Of a stretch of 64,000 bases of DNA, positions 22,619 to 31,550 are shown piece by piece. Source of the stretch: Actinobacteria bacterium OV450 (GTDB lineage Bacteria; Actinomycetota; Actinomycetes; Streptomycetales; Streptomycetaceae). The stretch's first letter is position 1; the number at the start of each line of letters is the position of its first letter. The notes beneath the pieces are model-generated. The model worked only from the letters and a program-made list of their open reading frames with translations, did no database searches and had not been told where the DNA came from. The stretch spans positions 62,001 through 126,000 of the forward strand of contig LJCW01000131.1 of NCBI GenBank assembly GCA_001298555.1, given 5' to 3'. Position numbers and translations under genes: made by a program.

Positions 22619-23484
22619 CTTTCTCCCAGCATCTTCTCGATCAAGGCCAGGGACTCGTGGGGCGTGAGCGCCTGTGCCCGGATGATCCCATAGCGCTCGC
22701 TGTAGATCCTTACCTGTTCTGGGTCGGTGATGAGGTTCGCGTGGCCATATGTCTCGGTGTAGGCCACCTCGTTGCGCCCCTTGGGGCGCAGGAGTGTGAA
22801 CGAACTGTCGAGACAGGGGTGTTCGTCTTGTTTCATTGGCATCACTTGCAAGTGCACGGTGCGAAGTCGGCCCACTTCAAGAAGCCTTCGTAGCTGCGCG
22901 CGGTGGACTGCTTCGCCGCCCATGGGGCGATGCAGGATGGACTCCTCCAGCACGAAGCTGAAGGTCGGTGCGGGCCATCGGTCCAGGATCACCTGGCGGG
23001 CGAGACGGTCCGCGACACGTTTTTCGATGGTTTCCTCGTCCAGGACGGGCCGACGATGGCGAAAGAGCGCCCGCGCGTAGTCCTCGGTCTGCAGCAGGCC
23101 AGGCACCGCTTGGACCTCGTAGTAGTGCAGGGCTACCGAGGAGGCCTCTGCCTCCGCGAACTTGCGGAACCAATCCGGATGCCGGGTCCGCGCCCGCCGC
23201 TGGGCCTCCTTCACCTCCGGGATCGCCGCCAGCAGGACCCCGTTGGCGCCCAGCGCCCGGTCCGCGTTCTCCAGGAAGTCGGGCTGGGGGACGCGCACTC
23301 CCCGCTCGATGGAGGAGATCAGCTCCTCGCTCACCCGGACCCGGGCGGCCAGTTCCTTCTGCTGGAGGCCCGCCGCTTCCCTTAGCGCCTTGATCATCTT
23401 GCCGAGTGCTTTGAAGAGGTACGTGGTGCCGTCGGCCTCCACGGGCCGCTCCGGCTGTTCCTCGCGGTCTGACAGGTCGTTCAC
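22615..23484 (-). CDS. XRE-family regulator with DUF5753 domain, second locus
   Basis: A 289-residue regulator. The helix-turn-helix lies at about 25-80 (G-L-Q-Q-K-E-L-A-A-R-V-R-V-S-E-E-L-I-S-S-I-E-R-G). The DUF5753 domain follows, with V-P-G-L-L-Q-T-E-D-Y-A-R-A-L and Q-V-M-P motifs. GTG 23484 is preferred (M-N-D-L-S-D-R-E), with GAGGG about 11 bases upstream; a TTG at 23523 is the longest alternative. Paired with a DUF397 gene exactly as at 1876, but no ATP-binding gene lies next to this set. Such pairs are amplified in streptomycetes and implicated in development and antibiotic control. Confidence 0.85.
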   Translation of the reverse strand: MNDLSDREEQPERPVEADGTTYLFKALGKMIKALREAAGLQQKELAARVRVSEELISSIERGVRVPQPDFLENADRALGANGVLLAAIPEVKEAQRRARTRHPDWFRKFAEAEASSVALHYYEVQAVPGLLQTEDYARALFRHRRPVLDEETIEKRVADRLARQVILDRWPAPTFSFVLEESILHRPMGGEAVHRAQLRRLLEVGRLRTVHLQVMPMKQDEHPCLDSSFTLLRPKGRNEVAYTETYGHANLITDPEQVRIYSERYGIIRAQALTPHESLALIEKMLGER

Positions 23485-23605
23485 AGGCTGAACCGCCCTC
23501 GTCCGTACGGGCCGTACACGCAATGCCGAAAAGCGTACGGCGGGTCCGACACGCTCGGTGAGGGGATGGCCGAAATCAGTGACATTGCACCCGGGGGCCG
23601 TCAGA

Positions 23606-24175
23606 TCACGACTTCAGGGTGAAGCCGCCGCTCACGACCTTGTCGAACGGGGCCGGGGCCATGCACTTGGACAGGGTCATGTCCGCCGCACCGGACAGTC
23701 CGACGCGGGCGGGGCCGGCGGCGCCCTTGCCGGGCACGTAGAAGCTCATGCCCAGGCGGACGTGGTCCTTCAGCATGGCCGGGAAGGGATCGCCGGGATT
23801 GTTGCTGGCGGCCACGATCCGCCCGGTGACCGTGGCGTTGGGGCCACCCGTCGTCAGGCAGTCGACCTCCATCTCGGCCCAGTAGGTGCGCGACGAGCCG
23901 TCCGGCTGGGGAATGGTGTGCGAGAGGCGGAAGGTGCCCTCGGTCTTGGTGGGGTACCAGGGGCTGTCCTTGGTGAAGGTGGCGCGGGCGTCGACGCTGA
24001 CCCGGATCTCCTCGTTGGCCACGGGGTAGTCGAGGTGGGCCGAGCCCTTCAGGCGGGCGGTGCTCTCCGCGGCCGGGGGCGGCGGCGGGGTCGAGGCCGA
24101 GGCGGTGGCCGTCGTGCCGGTCAGGGCCGCGGCCAGGGCGAGGAGGGCAGCGACGTGCAGGGTCCTTCGGCGCAT
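23606..24175 (-). CDS. Secreted protein, unknown function
   Basis: A 189-residue exported protein: a signal peptide at 1-28 (MRRRTLHVAALLALAAALTG, then A-S-A-S), then a Pro-rich spacer (P-P-P-P-P). The mature beta-rich domain runs from about 40 to 189 with two Cys (V-D-C-L-T and S-K-C-M-A) likely joined. The alternation of short strands (A-H-L-D-Y-P-V, I-R-V-S-V-D-A-R-A-T-F) suggests a sandwich or barrel. I cannot place it in a named family. The ATG is the only plausible start upstream of the signal peptide. Monocistronic between minus-strand neighbours. Confidence 0.7.
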   Translation of the reverse strand: MRRRTLHVAALLALAAALTGTTATASASTPPPPPAAESTARLKGSAHLDYPVANEEIRVSVDARATFTKDSPWYPTKTEGTFRLSHTIPQPDGSSRTYWAEMEVDCLTTGGPNATVTGRIVAASNNPGDPFPAMLKDHVRLGMSFYVPGKGAAGPARVGLSGAADMTLSKCMAPAPFDKVVSGGFTLKS

Positions 24176-24325
24176 GGCGGTGGTGCTCCGTCCGGATCGG
24201 GGAGGGGCCGGGTCCGTGTGTCCACGGGCCCGTGCGGTCCCCTCGATCCTCGCGAGCGGGGGTGGCCCGCACGTCCGCCGCCGGGGTGATGTGCCTCCCC
24301 CGCCCGGGGGAGGGGCCGGGAGTGG

Positions 24326-24799
24326 TCAGTCGGAGCCCGTGAGGACCTCGTCCTGCCGCTCCAGGATCTGCTGCCAGGCGGCCTCGTGCCGGTCGCGGGC
24401 GGTCTCGTCGGGGAAACCCGCGTGGGTCAGGCGCAGGTGCGTGCCGATGGGGTGGGGGAGGAGCTCGACGGTGACCACCGTCTCGGCGCCCTCCGTGCCA
24501 CCCCGGCCCGTCACCCAGGTCAGCTCCACGAGGTGGTCGGGGACCAGCCGCAGGAAGCGGCCGTAGTGCGGGTGGCGGGCCGGCGTGGCCCCCGGCTCCG
24601 GCGCGGACTCCGTCTCGAAGAAGAACGGCGCGTTGACCTCGGCCCGCATCAGGACCGAGCCGGGTGCGGCGAACCAGCGGTCGAACTCCTCGGTCCAGCC
24701 CGCGTACAGGGTGTGCTCGCCGGCGATCATCGAGCGCTCGACGGTCAGCCGGTGGGGGCGGTCCGACAGGTCGGGGACACGGATCGGATCGGTGGTCAT
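24326..24799 (-). CDS. SRPBCC / AHSA1-like START-fold protein
   Basis: A 157-residue protein of the Bet v 1-like SRPBCC superfamily, closest to AHSA1/CalC types: L-T-V-E-R-S-M-I-A near the start, W-T-E-E-F-D-R-W-F-A-A-P-G, H-Y-G-R-F-L-R-L-V-P, a V-E-L-T-W-V strand, and L-T-H-A-G-F-P-D-E near 125. These proteins bind hydrophobic ligands in a helix-grip pocket; some give resistance or act as cyclases, but most are unassigned. It lies 58 bases downstream of the VOC gene on the same strand and is probably co-transcribed with it under the divergent MarR regulator. Confidence 0.85.
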   Translation of the reverse strand: MTTDPIRVPDLSDRPHRLTVERSMIAGEHTLYAGWTEEFDRWFAAPGSVLMRAEVNAPFFFETESAPEPGATPARHPHYGRFLRLVPDHLVELTWVTGRGGTEGAETVVTVELLPHPIGTHLRLTHAGFPDETARDRHEAAWQQILERQDEVLTGSD

Positions 24800-24857
24800 G
24801 GCGACGACCCTAGTGACCGGGGCTCCCCGCGGGCGGGTGCGACGCGGGACGCTCCCG

Positions 24858-25256
24858 CTAGTACGACTGGAGCTCCCACAGGTTGCCCTCGGGGTCGCGG
24901 ACGTGGGCGCTGCGCAGGGTCGGGCCCCACTCCGGGCGGTCGGCGGGCGGGCCCGCCGGGTTGGCGCCGCGGGCCAGGCAGGCGGCGTACGCGGTGTCCA
25001 CGTCGGGGACGCGGCTGACCAGCACGGTCCGGTCGTCGGTGCCGGCGGTGCCGGCGAGGGAGGAGACCGTGGCGGCCATCGCCGTGCGGTCGAACAGTGC
25101 GAGCACGCCCTGGCCGTTCACGTCCCAGGAGGCGTACGGGCCGTCGGCGCCGCCGCGCGTGCGCTGCGCGCCGAGCAGGCCGGGGAGCAGGGCGTCGTAG
25201 AAGCGGAAGGTCTCGCCGAAGCGGGTGACGAGGAGTCGGGGGTGCAGCGCGTCCAT
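24858..25256 (-). CDS. VOC-family (glyoxalase/bleomycin-resistance fold) protein
   Basis: A 132-residue vicinal-oxygen-chelate protein. L-L-V-T-R-F-G-E-T-F-R-F-Y-D begins the first beta-alpha-beta-beta-beta unit. The end has H-V-R-D-P-E-G-N-L-W-E-L-Q, the usual second-module signature with the metal-binding Glu. ATG 25256 is chosen over an upstream TTG because GGAG lies seven bases before it. Members include glyoxalases, dioxygenases and antibiotic-binding proteins; which applies here is unclear. Divergent from a MarR gene and leading an SRPBCC gene, suggesting a small drug- or aldehyde-response unit. Confidence 0.85.
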   Translation of the reverse strand: MDALHPRLLVTRFGETFRFYDALLPGLLGAQRTRGGADGPYASWDVNGQGVLALFDRTAMAATVSSLAGTAGTDDRTVLVSRVPDVDTAYAACLARGANPAGPPADRPEWGPTLRSAHVRDPEGNLWELQSY

Positions 25257-25270
25257 ACGGGGCTCCGTCA

Positions 25271-25319
25271 ATCAGTAGGATCAGTAGGTGTGAACCAATG
25301 ATTGGTGTCACCCTACAAT
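25271..25319. promoter_or_regulatory. MarR operator and leaderless promoter region
   Basis: ACCAAT-G-ATTGGT (25294-25306) is a perfect palindrome lying between a weak -35 (25291-25296) and a strong -10 TACAAT (25314-25319). The -10 places transcription start at the A of the MarR ATG (25326), so that mRNA should be leaderless. Adjacent are two exact copies of ATCAGTAGG (25271-25279, 25280-25288), just upstream of the VOC start on the other strand. The arrangement suits autorepression plus control of the VOC-SRPBCC operon. Confidence 0.55.
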
Positions 25320-25325
25320 GTGTTC

Positions 25326-25778
25326 ATGCTGCCGTCCTCCACGCCCCGACTGACCGCCCTCACCCCCTACTTGCTCTCCACGGTCGGCAAGGAGGCCCGC
25401 ACCCTCGTCGGTGACCGGCTCGCCGCGCGCGGGCTGCGGCTGTGGGACATGGCCGTGCTCGCCGCCCTCGCCGATCACGGGCCGCAGCCGCAGCGCGACC
25501 TCGCCGAGCGGCTCGACGTGCACCCGAGTGACGTGGTCAAGGTCCTCGACGGCCTCGCCCGGCTCGGGTGCGTCGGCCGGGAGCGGGACACGGCCGACCG
25601 GCGGCGGGTCCTGGCGAGCATCACCGGGCCGGGCAGGGAGCTGCTGGACGGACTGGCGGCGGACACCGAGGGCGTCGGCGAGCGTCTGCTGGCCCCGCTC
25701 GACGCGGCCGAACGGGACACTCTGCACGCGCTCCTGGCGCGCGTGCACGCCCATGCGCAGACGGGCGCGGGAGGGTGA
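25326..25778 (+). CDS. MarR-family transcriptional regulator
   Basis: A 150-residue winged-helix repressor: L-W-D-M-A-V-L-A-A-L-A-D-H-G, then Q-R-D-L-A-E-R-L-D-V-H-P-S-D-V-V-K-V-L-D-G-L (recognition helix about 60-80), and the wing R-D-T-A-D-R-R-R-V, which carries the conserved D-x-R of MarR proteins. ATG 25326 is taken as start because a TACAAT -10 box lies seven bases upstream, implying leaderless translation. It probably represses itself and the divergent VOC-SRPBCC pair through the palindrome at 25294-25306. Confidence 0.88.
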   Translation: MLPSSTPRLTALTPYLLSTVGKEARTLVGDRLAARGLRLWDMAVLAALADHGPQPQRDLAERLDVHPSDVVKVLDGLARLGCVGRERDTADRRRVLASITGPGRELLDGLAADTEGVGERLLAPLDAAERDTLHALLARVHAHAQTGAGG

Positions 25779-26010
25779 ATCCGGCCCAAGGCGGCAACTC
25801 GGTCTGAACCGGGGGTCTTCGGGGTCTTTCCGGCGGCCTTCGGGGCCGGGTGTGCGTTCGGTCGTGAGGACCCGGTGAAGCCGAGACGAATGGTGTGTCA
25901 TATCTGCCGGGCTGGCGGCGAGTCGCGTCGGAATACCTGATAGACAGTGGATATCCACGGCTCGACCCGCCGTAGTACCTTGTCGGCCGCCTTGGGGGGA
26001 TCGCCGCACT

Positions 26011-27765
26011 GTGAAGCCGCTTCACCGTCACCTCGTCAACACCTCGCGCAAGGTCCTGTGCACGGCCGCGCTCGCGGCCAGCCTGACGACCGCCGCCGTG
26101 GTGACCAACACGTCCGCCGCCGATGCGGGGGAGTCCGAGCCGACCCCGGACAGCCCCCAGGCCACCGACCGCGGCGACGCCCGCCTCGATCTGCCCGACC
26201 CGCTCGCCGACCCGGCCGTACCGCCCACCACGGGCGCGGCCGAGGGCGCCAGCGGTATACCCGCGACCGCACTCGACGCCTACAAGCGCGCCGAGGTCTC
26301 GGTGGGCGCCGCGCTGCCCGGCTGCAAGCTGCCCTGGCAACTCCTCGCCGGCATAGGCCGGGTCGAGTCCGTGCACGCCTCCGGCTACGGCCTCAAGGCG
26401 GACGGCTACACCGAGAAGCCGATCCGCGGCCCGCGCCTCGACGGCAACGGCTTCGCCGAGGTCAAGGACACCGACAAGGGCGAGTTCGACGGGGACGCCG
26501 TCTACGACCGCGCGGTCGGCCCGATGCAGTTCATCCCGTCGACCTGGGCCACCTGGGGCGCCGACGGCAACGGGGACTCCAAGCGCGACCCGAACAACAT
26601 CTACGACGCGGCGCTCGGCGCGGGCCTCTACCTGTGCGCCGGTGACCGGAACCTGTCGGACCAGGCGCAGCTCGACCGGGCGATCCTCAGCTACAACAAC
26701 TCCCGCGAGTACGTGAACACCGTGGTCGGGTACATGCACCAGTACCAGAACGGTGCCGCCGGAGTGCCGAACCCGCCCGTCGGGAACTACCCGACGCCGC
26801 CCGTCACGACGCTGCCCACGCCGAGCCCGACGACGCCGACGCACACCTCGCGGCCGAACCCGACGCCGACCCCGACGCCCACCCCGTCGAAGCCGGCCGA
26901 GCCCCAGAAGCCCACGCCGCCGGCGCCGGCCCTGGCCAAGCTGGAACTGCTCGGCAGCGCGGAGCTCAAGGCCGAGGCCGGGTCCGCGTTCGCGACGGCC
27001 CCGCGGGTCAAGGCGCTGCTCAGCGACGGCAAGCCGGCCGCCGCCAAGCCGATCCTGTTCGAGCTCAAGGACGACACCACGGGCTCGTCCATCGGCGCGC
27101 AGGACAAGAAGTTCCTCGTCGTCGACACCGACGCCGAGGGCGTCGCCACCCTGCCCGGCCTGAAGGCCGGAGCCAAGGCGGGCGGTTTCACCCTGCGCGT
27201 CGCGGCCTACAACACCTCGGCGCAGCTCACCGTCAGCTTCACCGGCACCGTCACGGCGAAGCCGGCCCCGGTCGCGGACAAGCTGACCCGCACCGACGCC
27301 GGCGCGGCGAAGCCGCTGGAGGTCGTCGCGGGCAAGAGCTTCACCGGTGTGGAGGTCACGGCCACCGCCCAGGACAAGGCGGTGGAGGGTACGCAGGTCA
27401 CCGCCGGGCTGGTCGAGCAGAACGATGCCGGCGCGTGGGTACCGGTGGACCCGGAGAAGTCCAAGGGCCCCTGGTTCAAGGACAAGGACGGCAAGAAGGT
27501 CACCAGCCTGCTCCTGGCCCCGACCGGCGCCGACGGCAAGATCGCGCTGCCGGAGCTGTTCACCACGGACGTGGCCCCCGGCACGTACCGCCTGCGCCTG
27601 ATCACAAAGGACAACGTGGTCCTGATCCTGGACCTCAAGATCACGCCTGCCCCGACGTCGACGCCCACGCCGACGACGCCCACGCCGACGACGCCCACGC
27701 CGACGACGCCCCCGACGACGACGCCTCCGGCGACGCCAACGCCGACGACGTCCGCCAAGCAGTAA
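26011..27765 (+). CDS. Secreted lytic murein transglycosylase with Ig-like C-terminal modules
   Basis: A 584-residue exported protein. A signal peptide (about 1-37) precedes an SLT_2/MltB-type transglycosylase domain (about 80-250). There G-I-G-R-V-E-S carries the probable catalytic Glu119, and V-G-P-M-Q-F-I-P-S-T-W with the D-G-N-G-D-S-K-R-D-P-N segment is diagnostic. It would cleave the MurNAc-GlcNAc bond in peptidoglycan. A Thr/Pro linker (about 255-305) leads to two beta-rich modules (about 308-415 and 425-545) resembling bacterial Ig-like surface domains, then a second Thr/Pro tail. The GTG start has GGGGGGA upstream. No sortase motif at the end. Confidence 0.88.
   Translation: MKPLHRHLVNTSRKVLCTAALAASLTTAAVVTNTSAADAGESEPTPDSPQATDRGDARLDLPDPLADPAVPPTTGAAEGASGIPATALDAYKRAEVSVGAALPGCKLPWQLLAGIGRVESVHASGYGLKADGYTEKPIRGPRLDGNGFAEVKDTDKGEFDGDAVYDRAVGPMQFIPSTWATWGADGNGDSKRDPNNIYDAALGAGLYLCAGDRNLSDQAQLDRAILSYNNSREYVNTVVGYMHQYQNGAAGVPNPPVGNYPTPPVTTLPTPSPTTPTHTSRPNPTPTPTPTPSKPAEPQKPTPPAPALAKLELLGSAELKAEAGSAFATAPRVKALLSDGKPAAAKPILFELKDDTTGSSIGAQDKKFLVVDTDAEGVATLPGLKAGAKAGGFTLRVAAYNTSAQLTVSFTGTVTAKPAPVADKLTRTDAGAAKPLEVVAGKSFTGVEVTATAQDKAVEGTQVTAGLVEQNDAGAWVPVDPEKSKGPWFKDKDGKKVTSLLLAPTGADGKIALPELFTTDVAPGTYRLRLITKDNVVLILDLKITPAPTSTPTPTTPTPTTPTPTTPPTTTPPATPTPTTSAKQ
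27661..27705 (+). repeat. Three exact copies of a 15-bp tandem repeat
   Basis: The unit ACGCCCACGCCGACG is repeated three times in the last codons of the transglycosylase gene, encoding T-P-T-P-T blocks, with degenerate copies after it. In-frame, so copy-number change would only alter tail length. Confidence 0.9.
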
Positions 27766-27844
27766 CGGCCCCGGGCCCGGCTCCGGGCCCCAGCTCCCGG
27801 ACTTCGGGGCCGTGGGCCCGGAGCCCGGGCCCGCGGGTCCGCCC

Positions 27845-27901
27845 GCGAACGGCCTGTGGCCCGGTCACCGTGCAACGGTGACCGGGCCACAGGCCGTTCG
27901 C
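27845..27901. terminator. Perfect 27-bp hairpin
   Basis: Bases 27845-27871 are an exact reverse complement of 27875-27901, leaving a three-base loop (GCA). It lies 80 bases past the transglycosylase stop and 115 bases from the stop of the convergent cold-shock gene. The stem is far longer than termination needs. Bidirectional terminator most likely. Confidence 0.85.
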
Positions 27902-27930
27902 CCCGCCCCCCCACCCGGGAGGGAAAAGGC

Positions 27931-27974
27931 AGGAGCCCTGCCTCCTCCGCGTGAACGGAGGAGGCAGGGCTCCT
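27931..27974. terminator. Perfect 19-bp hairpin
   Basis: AGGAGCCCTGCCTCCTCCG (27931-27949) pairs exactly with 27956-27974 around CGTGAA. It is nearest to the cold-shock gene, which is transcribed toward it, and is probably its terminator. GGGAAAA precedes the stem on the plus strand. Confidence 0.85.
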
Positions 27975-28015
27975 TGGGTACTGCTATCCAACCGCGATTA
28001 GGTTGGCCCAGGCGA

Positions 28016-28219
28016 CTAGGCCGGGGTGACGTTCTCCGCCTGCGGGCCCTTCGGACCCTGCGTGACGTCGAAGTTCACCATCTGGTTCTCCTCGAGGGAG
28101 CGGAAGCCAGAGGCGTTGATCGCGGAGTAGTGGACGAAGACATCCGGGCCGCCGCCGTCCTGGGCGATGAAGCCGAAGCCCTTTTCAGCGTTGAACCACT
28201 TCACGGTTCCGGTAGCCAT
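28016..28219 (-). CDS. Cold-shock protein, CspA family
   Basis: A 67-residue OB-fold protein binding single-stranded RNA/DNA. It has the RNP1 motif K-G-F-G-F-I (about 13-18) and RNP2 D-V-F-V-H-Y (about 27-32), starts [10 protein letters not shown] and ends N-V-T-P-A. AGGAGGG sits before ATG 28219. Actinobacterial members act as RNA chaperones in cold and stationary phase. The upstream region to 28456 probably includes a long leader with a hairpin, as expected for cold-shock mRNAs. Confidence 0.95.
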   Translation of the reverse strand: MATGTVKWFNAEKGFGFIAQDGGGPDVFVHYSAINASGFRSLEENQMVNFDVTQGPKGPQAENVTPA

Positions 28220-28286
28220 GAGCCCTCCTATGGGCCAAAGGGTCGCCCTGCTCCAGAACCTGCTAAGAAGTCTGAAAACTACAAAA

Positions 28287-28312
28287 GCCTGCGGGTCACA
28301 TTCTCCGCAGGC
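28287..28312 (-). promoter_or_regulatory. Hairpin in the cold-shock gene leader
   Basis: GCCTGCGG (28287-28294) pairs with CCGCAGGC (28305-28312), 68 bases upstream of the cold-shock start codon. The surroundings are A/T-rich by local standards. It may be part of a structured 5' leader; function inferred only from position. Confidence 0.35.
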
Positions 28313-28447
28313 CTCGTACTGCAAGGGAAACCAAACTGCAACTTGCGTCGAGCCTAGCACGCAGAGTGCGGCCGAGACCAGAGGGAAAGATCACGTCACC
28401 CGGACGTTTGAGACCCGCCTGAAGGCTGACGCGGACCCGGCGGCTAG

Positions 28448-29318
<871 letters not shown>

Positions 29319-29320
<2 letters not shown>

Positions 29321-29335
29321 TCACTTCCCGTGATC
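29319..29335. terminator. Short hairpin overlapping the mqnA stop codon
   Basis: GATCAC (29319-29324) and GTGATC (29330-29335) pair across TTCCC; the left arm contains the last two bases of the TGA. Weak as a terminator; it could alternatively be an operator for the kinase gene downstream. Confidence 0.35.
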
Positions 29336-29568
29336 GGTAAACCGGGTGGTAGCCAGGGTTCCGGTACCGGGATATGGCGTTTCCCGAGAATTACCCCTCT
29401 TTTCGCTTTCCGGACCAGCGGGCAGGAATGTGGAGAGCCCCATTCGGCGGAGCGCGGCCCGGCGCGCTCCGGCACGCCGGAACGGCCACCGCGGATCCGC
29501 CCCGGCGGGCAGGCGGCGGCTCTAAGGTGCTCTTGGCGATCAGTCACCGAACGGGGGAGGGGGACGTG

Positions 29569-31476
29569 ATGCAGCCGCTTGAGGCGGGCGAACCGCGGAC
29601 CATCGGCGCGTACCGGCTGCTCGGCCGGCTCGGCTCGGGCGGCATGGGCCGGGTCTACCTGGGCCGCAGCGCGGGCGGCCGGACCGTCGCCGTCAAGATC
29701 GTGCACCCGCACTTCGCCTCCGACGAGGAGTTCCGCGCCCGGTTCCGCCGCGAGGTCGAGGCCGCGCGGCGCGTAGGCGGCGAGTGGACCGCACCCGTAC
29801 TGGACGCCGACCCGGAGGCGGCCGTGCCGTGGGTGGCGACCGGGTACGTGGCGGGGCCCTCGCTGGGCGGCGCCGTGGCCGCGCACGGGCCCCTTCCGGA
29901 GGCCTCCGTACGGGCCGTCGGGGAAGGCCTGGCCCGCGCCCTGGTGGCCGTCCACGGGCTGGGCCTCGTCCACCGGGACGTGAAGCCGTCGAACGTCATG
30001 CTGTCCCTCGACGGCCCCCGGCTGATCGACTTCGGCATCGCGCGCGCCACCGACGGGACCGCCTCGCTCACCTCCACCGGCGTCTCCATCGGCTCCCCCG
30101 GCTACATGTCCCCCGAGCAGATCCTCGGCAAGGGGATCAGCGGCGCCTCGGACGTCTTCTCGCTCGGCGCGGTGCTGGCTTTCGCGGCGACCGGGCAGCC
30201 GCCGTTCACCGGGGACAACTCGGCGACCCTCCTCTACAAGGTGGTCCACGAACCGCCCGAACTCGACGCGGTCCCGGCCGGCGGGCTGCGGGCCCTGATC
30301 GGGGCCTGCCTCGCCAAGTCGGCCGCCGACCGCCCCGCCCCGGAGGCGGTCGCGCAGGAGCTGGCCGGCTCGCTGCACGGCTCGGGCTGGCTCCCCGCGC
30401 CCCTGGTGGAGGAGGCCAGCCGCGCGGCGGTCGCCCTGCTGGACCTGGAGGCCGATCCCTCCGCTGGTGGTGCGGATGCCACCGGGGGCGCGGGCTTCGG
30501 GGCACCCGACCCGTCGTACGGGCGGTCCCCGTACGACGTCCCGTCCGCGGCCGGTTCCCTCGGCGGGCCCGTCAGGGGCGTCACCGAGAGCGCTTCGGGG
30601 CCCGTGCCCTTCGCCACCGCCGGTGGCGCGGGCGCCTCCGGTGGTGGGGGCTTCGGCGCGGCCGACCCCTCGTACGGGCGGCTCCCGTACGACACGCCGT
30701 CCGCGGCCGGCAGCGGCGGTGCCGGGTTCGAGAGGCCCGGGGCCGACGTCTTCGCCGCGGGCCGCGGGCAGAACCCGTACGGGCCCTACGGGCCGCCGCC
30801 GGGCGTCGGCCGCGGCGGTCCCACCGAGACCGCGGGCGGCGGCGTGCCGCAGCCGCGGACGGCACCCGACGCGGGCCGCCAGGTCACCCTCAGCGCCGCC
30901 GGACGTCGCTTCAGCTGCTCGCTGGTCGTCGCGGCGACGGCCGTGCTGGCCGTACTGTCCGGGGGCGGCCTGTACGGGCTCGGGCTGCTGCCGGGCACGG
31001 GAGACAGCCGCGACCAGCACGCGTCGGGCGACTCCGCCGCCACACCCCCGAAGGCCTCGGGCGCGGCCTCGGCGGCCGGCACCCCCGCCCCCTCGGCGGC
31101 GCCGAGCGGCACCCGGGCCGACGTGCCCGCGGAGCTCACCGGCACCTGGAAGGGCACGGTCACCACCGCCCGTGCGGGCCTCGCCAGCGAATTCCAGATC
31201 ACCATAACGACGGGCAAGGTCGGTGACGTCGTCGGCCGGGACAAGTCGATCCTGCCCGTCCTCGGCACCGACTGCAGCGGTGACTGGAGGCTGGCCTCCG
31301 CCACCGACCGCTCCCTCGTCCTGGACACCGCGGGCGGCCCCAACCCGGCCCCCGGCATCTGCTCCAACGGCTCCGCGGACGAGCGCTTCACCCTCAACGC
31401 CAACGGGACACTCCACTACAAGTCGGGCGATGCCCCGGCCGGAAACCCCGAAGGCGACCTCACCCGTATCCCCTGA
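29569..31476 (+). CDS. Membrane Ser/Thr protein kinase with extracytoplasmic domain
   Basis: A 635-residue Hanks-type kinase. The Gly loop is G-R-L-G-S-G-G-M-G-R-V-Y, the ATP lysine Lys43, the catalytic loop H-R-D-V-K-P-S-N (135-142), the metal-binding D-F-G at 154-156, and an activation segment with G-S-P-G-Y-M-S-P-E. A Gly/Ala/Pro/Tyr-rich linker (about 300-440) contains a duplicated S-Y-G-R-x-P-Y-D unit. One transmembrane helix (about 447-470) leads to an outer domain (about 520-635) with G-T-W-K-G-T-V and two Cys, like a small lipid-binding barrel. No PASTA repeats. GGGGGAGGGGG precedes the start. Signal and substrates unknown. Confidence 0.9.
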   Translation: MQPLEAGEPRTIGAYRLLGRLGSGGMGRVYLGRSAGGRTVAVKIVHPHFASDEEFRARFRREVEAARRVGGEWTAPVLDADPEAAVPWVATGYVAGPSLGGAVAAHGPLPEASVRAVGEGLARALVAVHGLGLVHRDVKPSNVMLSLDGPRLIDFGIARATDGTASLTSTGVSIGSPGYMSPEQILGKGISGASDVFSLGAVLAFAATGQPPFTGDNSATLLYKVVHEPPELDAVPAGGLRALIGACLAKSAADRPAPEAVAQELAGSLHGSGWLPAPLVEEASRAAVALLDLEADPSAGGADATGGAGFGAPDPSYGRSPYDVPSAAGSLGGPVRGVTESASGPVPFATAGGAGASGGGGFGAADPSYGRLPYDTPSAAGSGGAGFERPGADVFAAGRGQNPYGPYGPPPGVGRGGPTETAGGGVPQPRTAPDAGRQVTLSAAGRRFSCSLVVAATAVLAVLSGGGLYGLGLLPGTGDSRDQHASGDSAATPPKASGAASAAGTPAPSAAPSGTRADVPAELTGTWKGTVTTARAGLASEFQITITTGKVGDVVGRDKSILPVLGTDCSGDWRLASATDRSLVLDTAGGPNPAPGICSNGSADERFTLNANGTLHYKSGDAPAGNPEGDLTRIP

Positions 31477-31550
31477 AATCCACGGCCGGGCCCTGGCGTA
31501 GGCTGGATCGGTCCGTACCTCTTGACACACCGCCGAAAGGTGACGCACCG

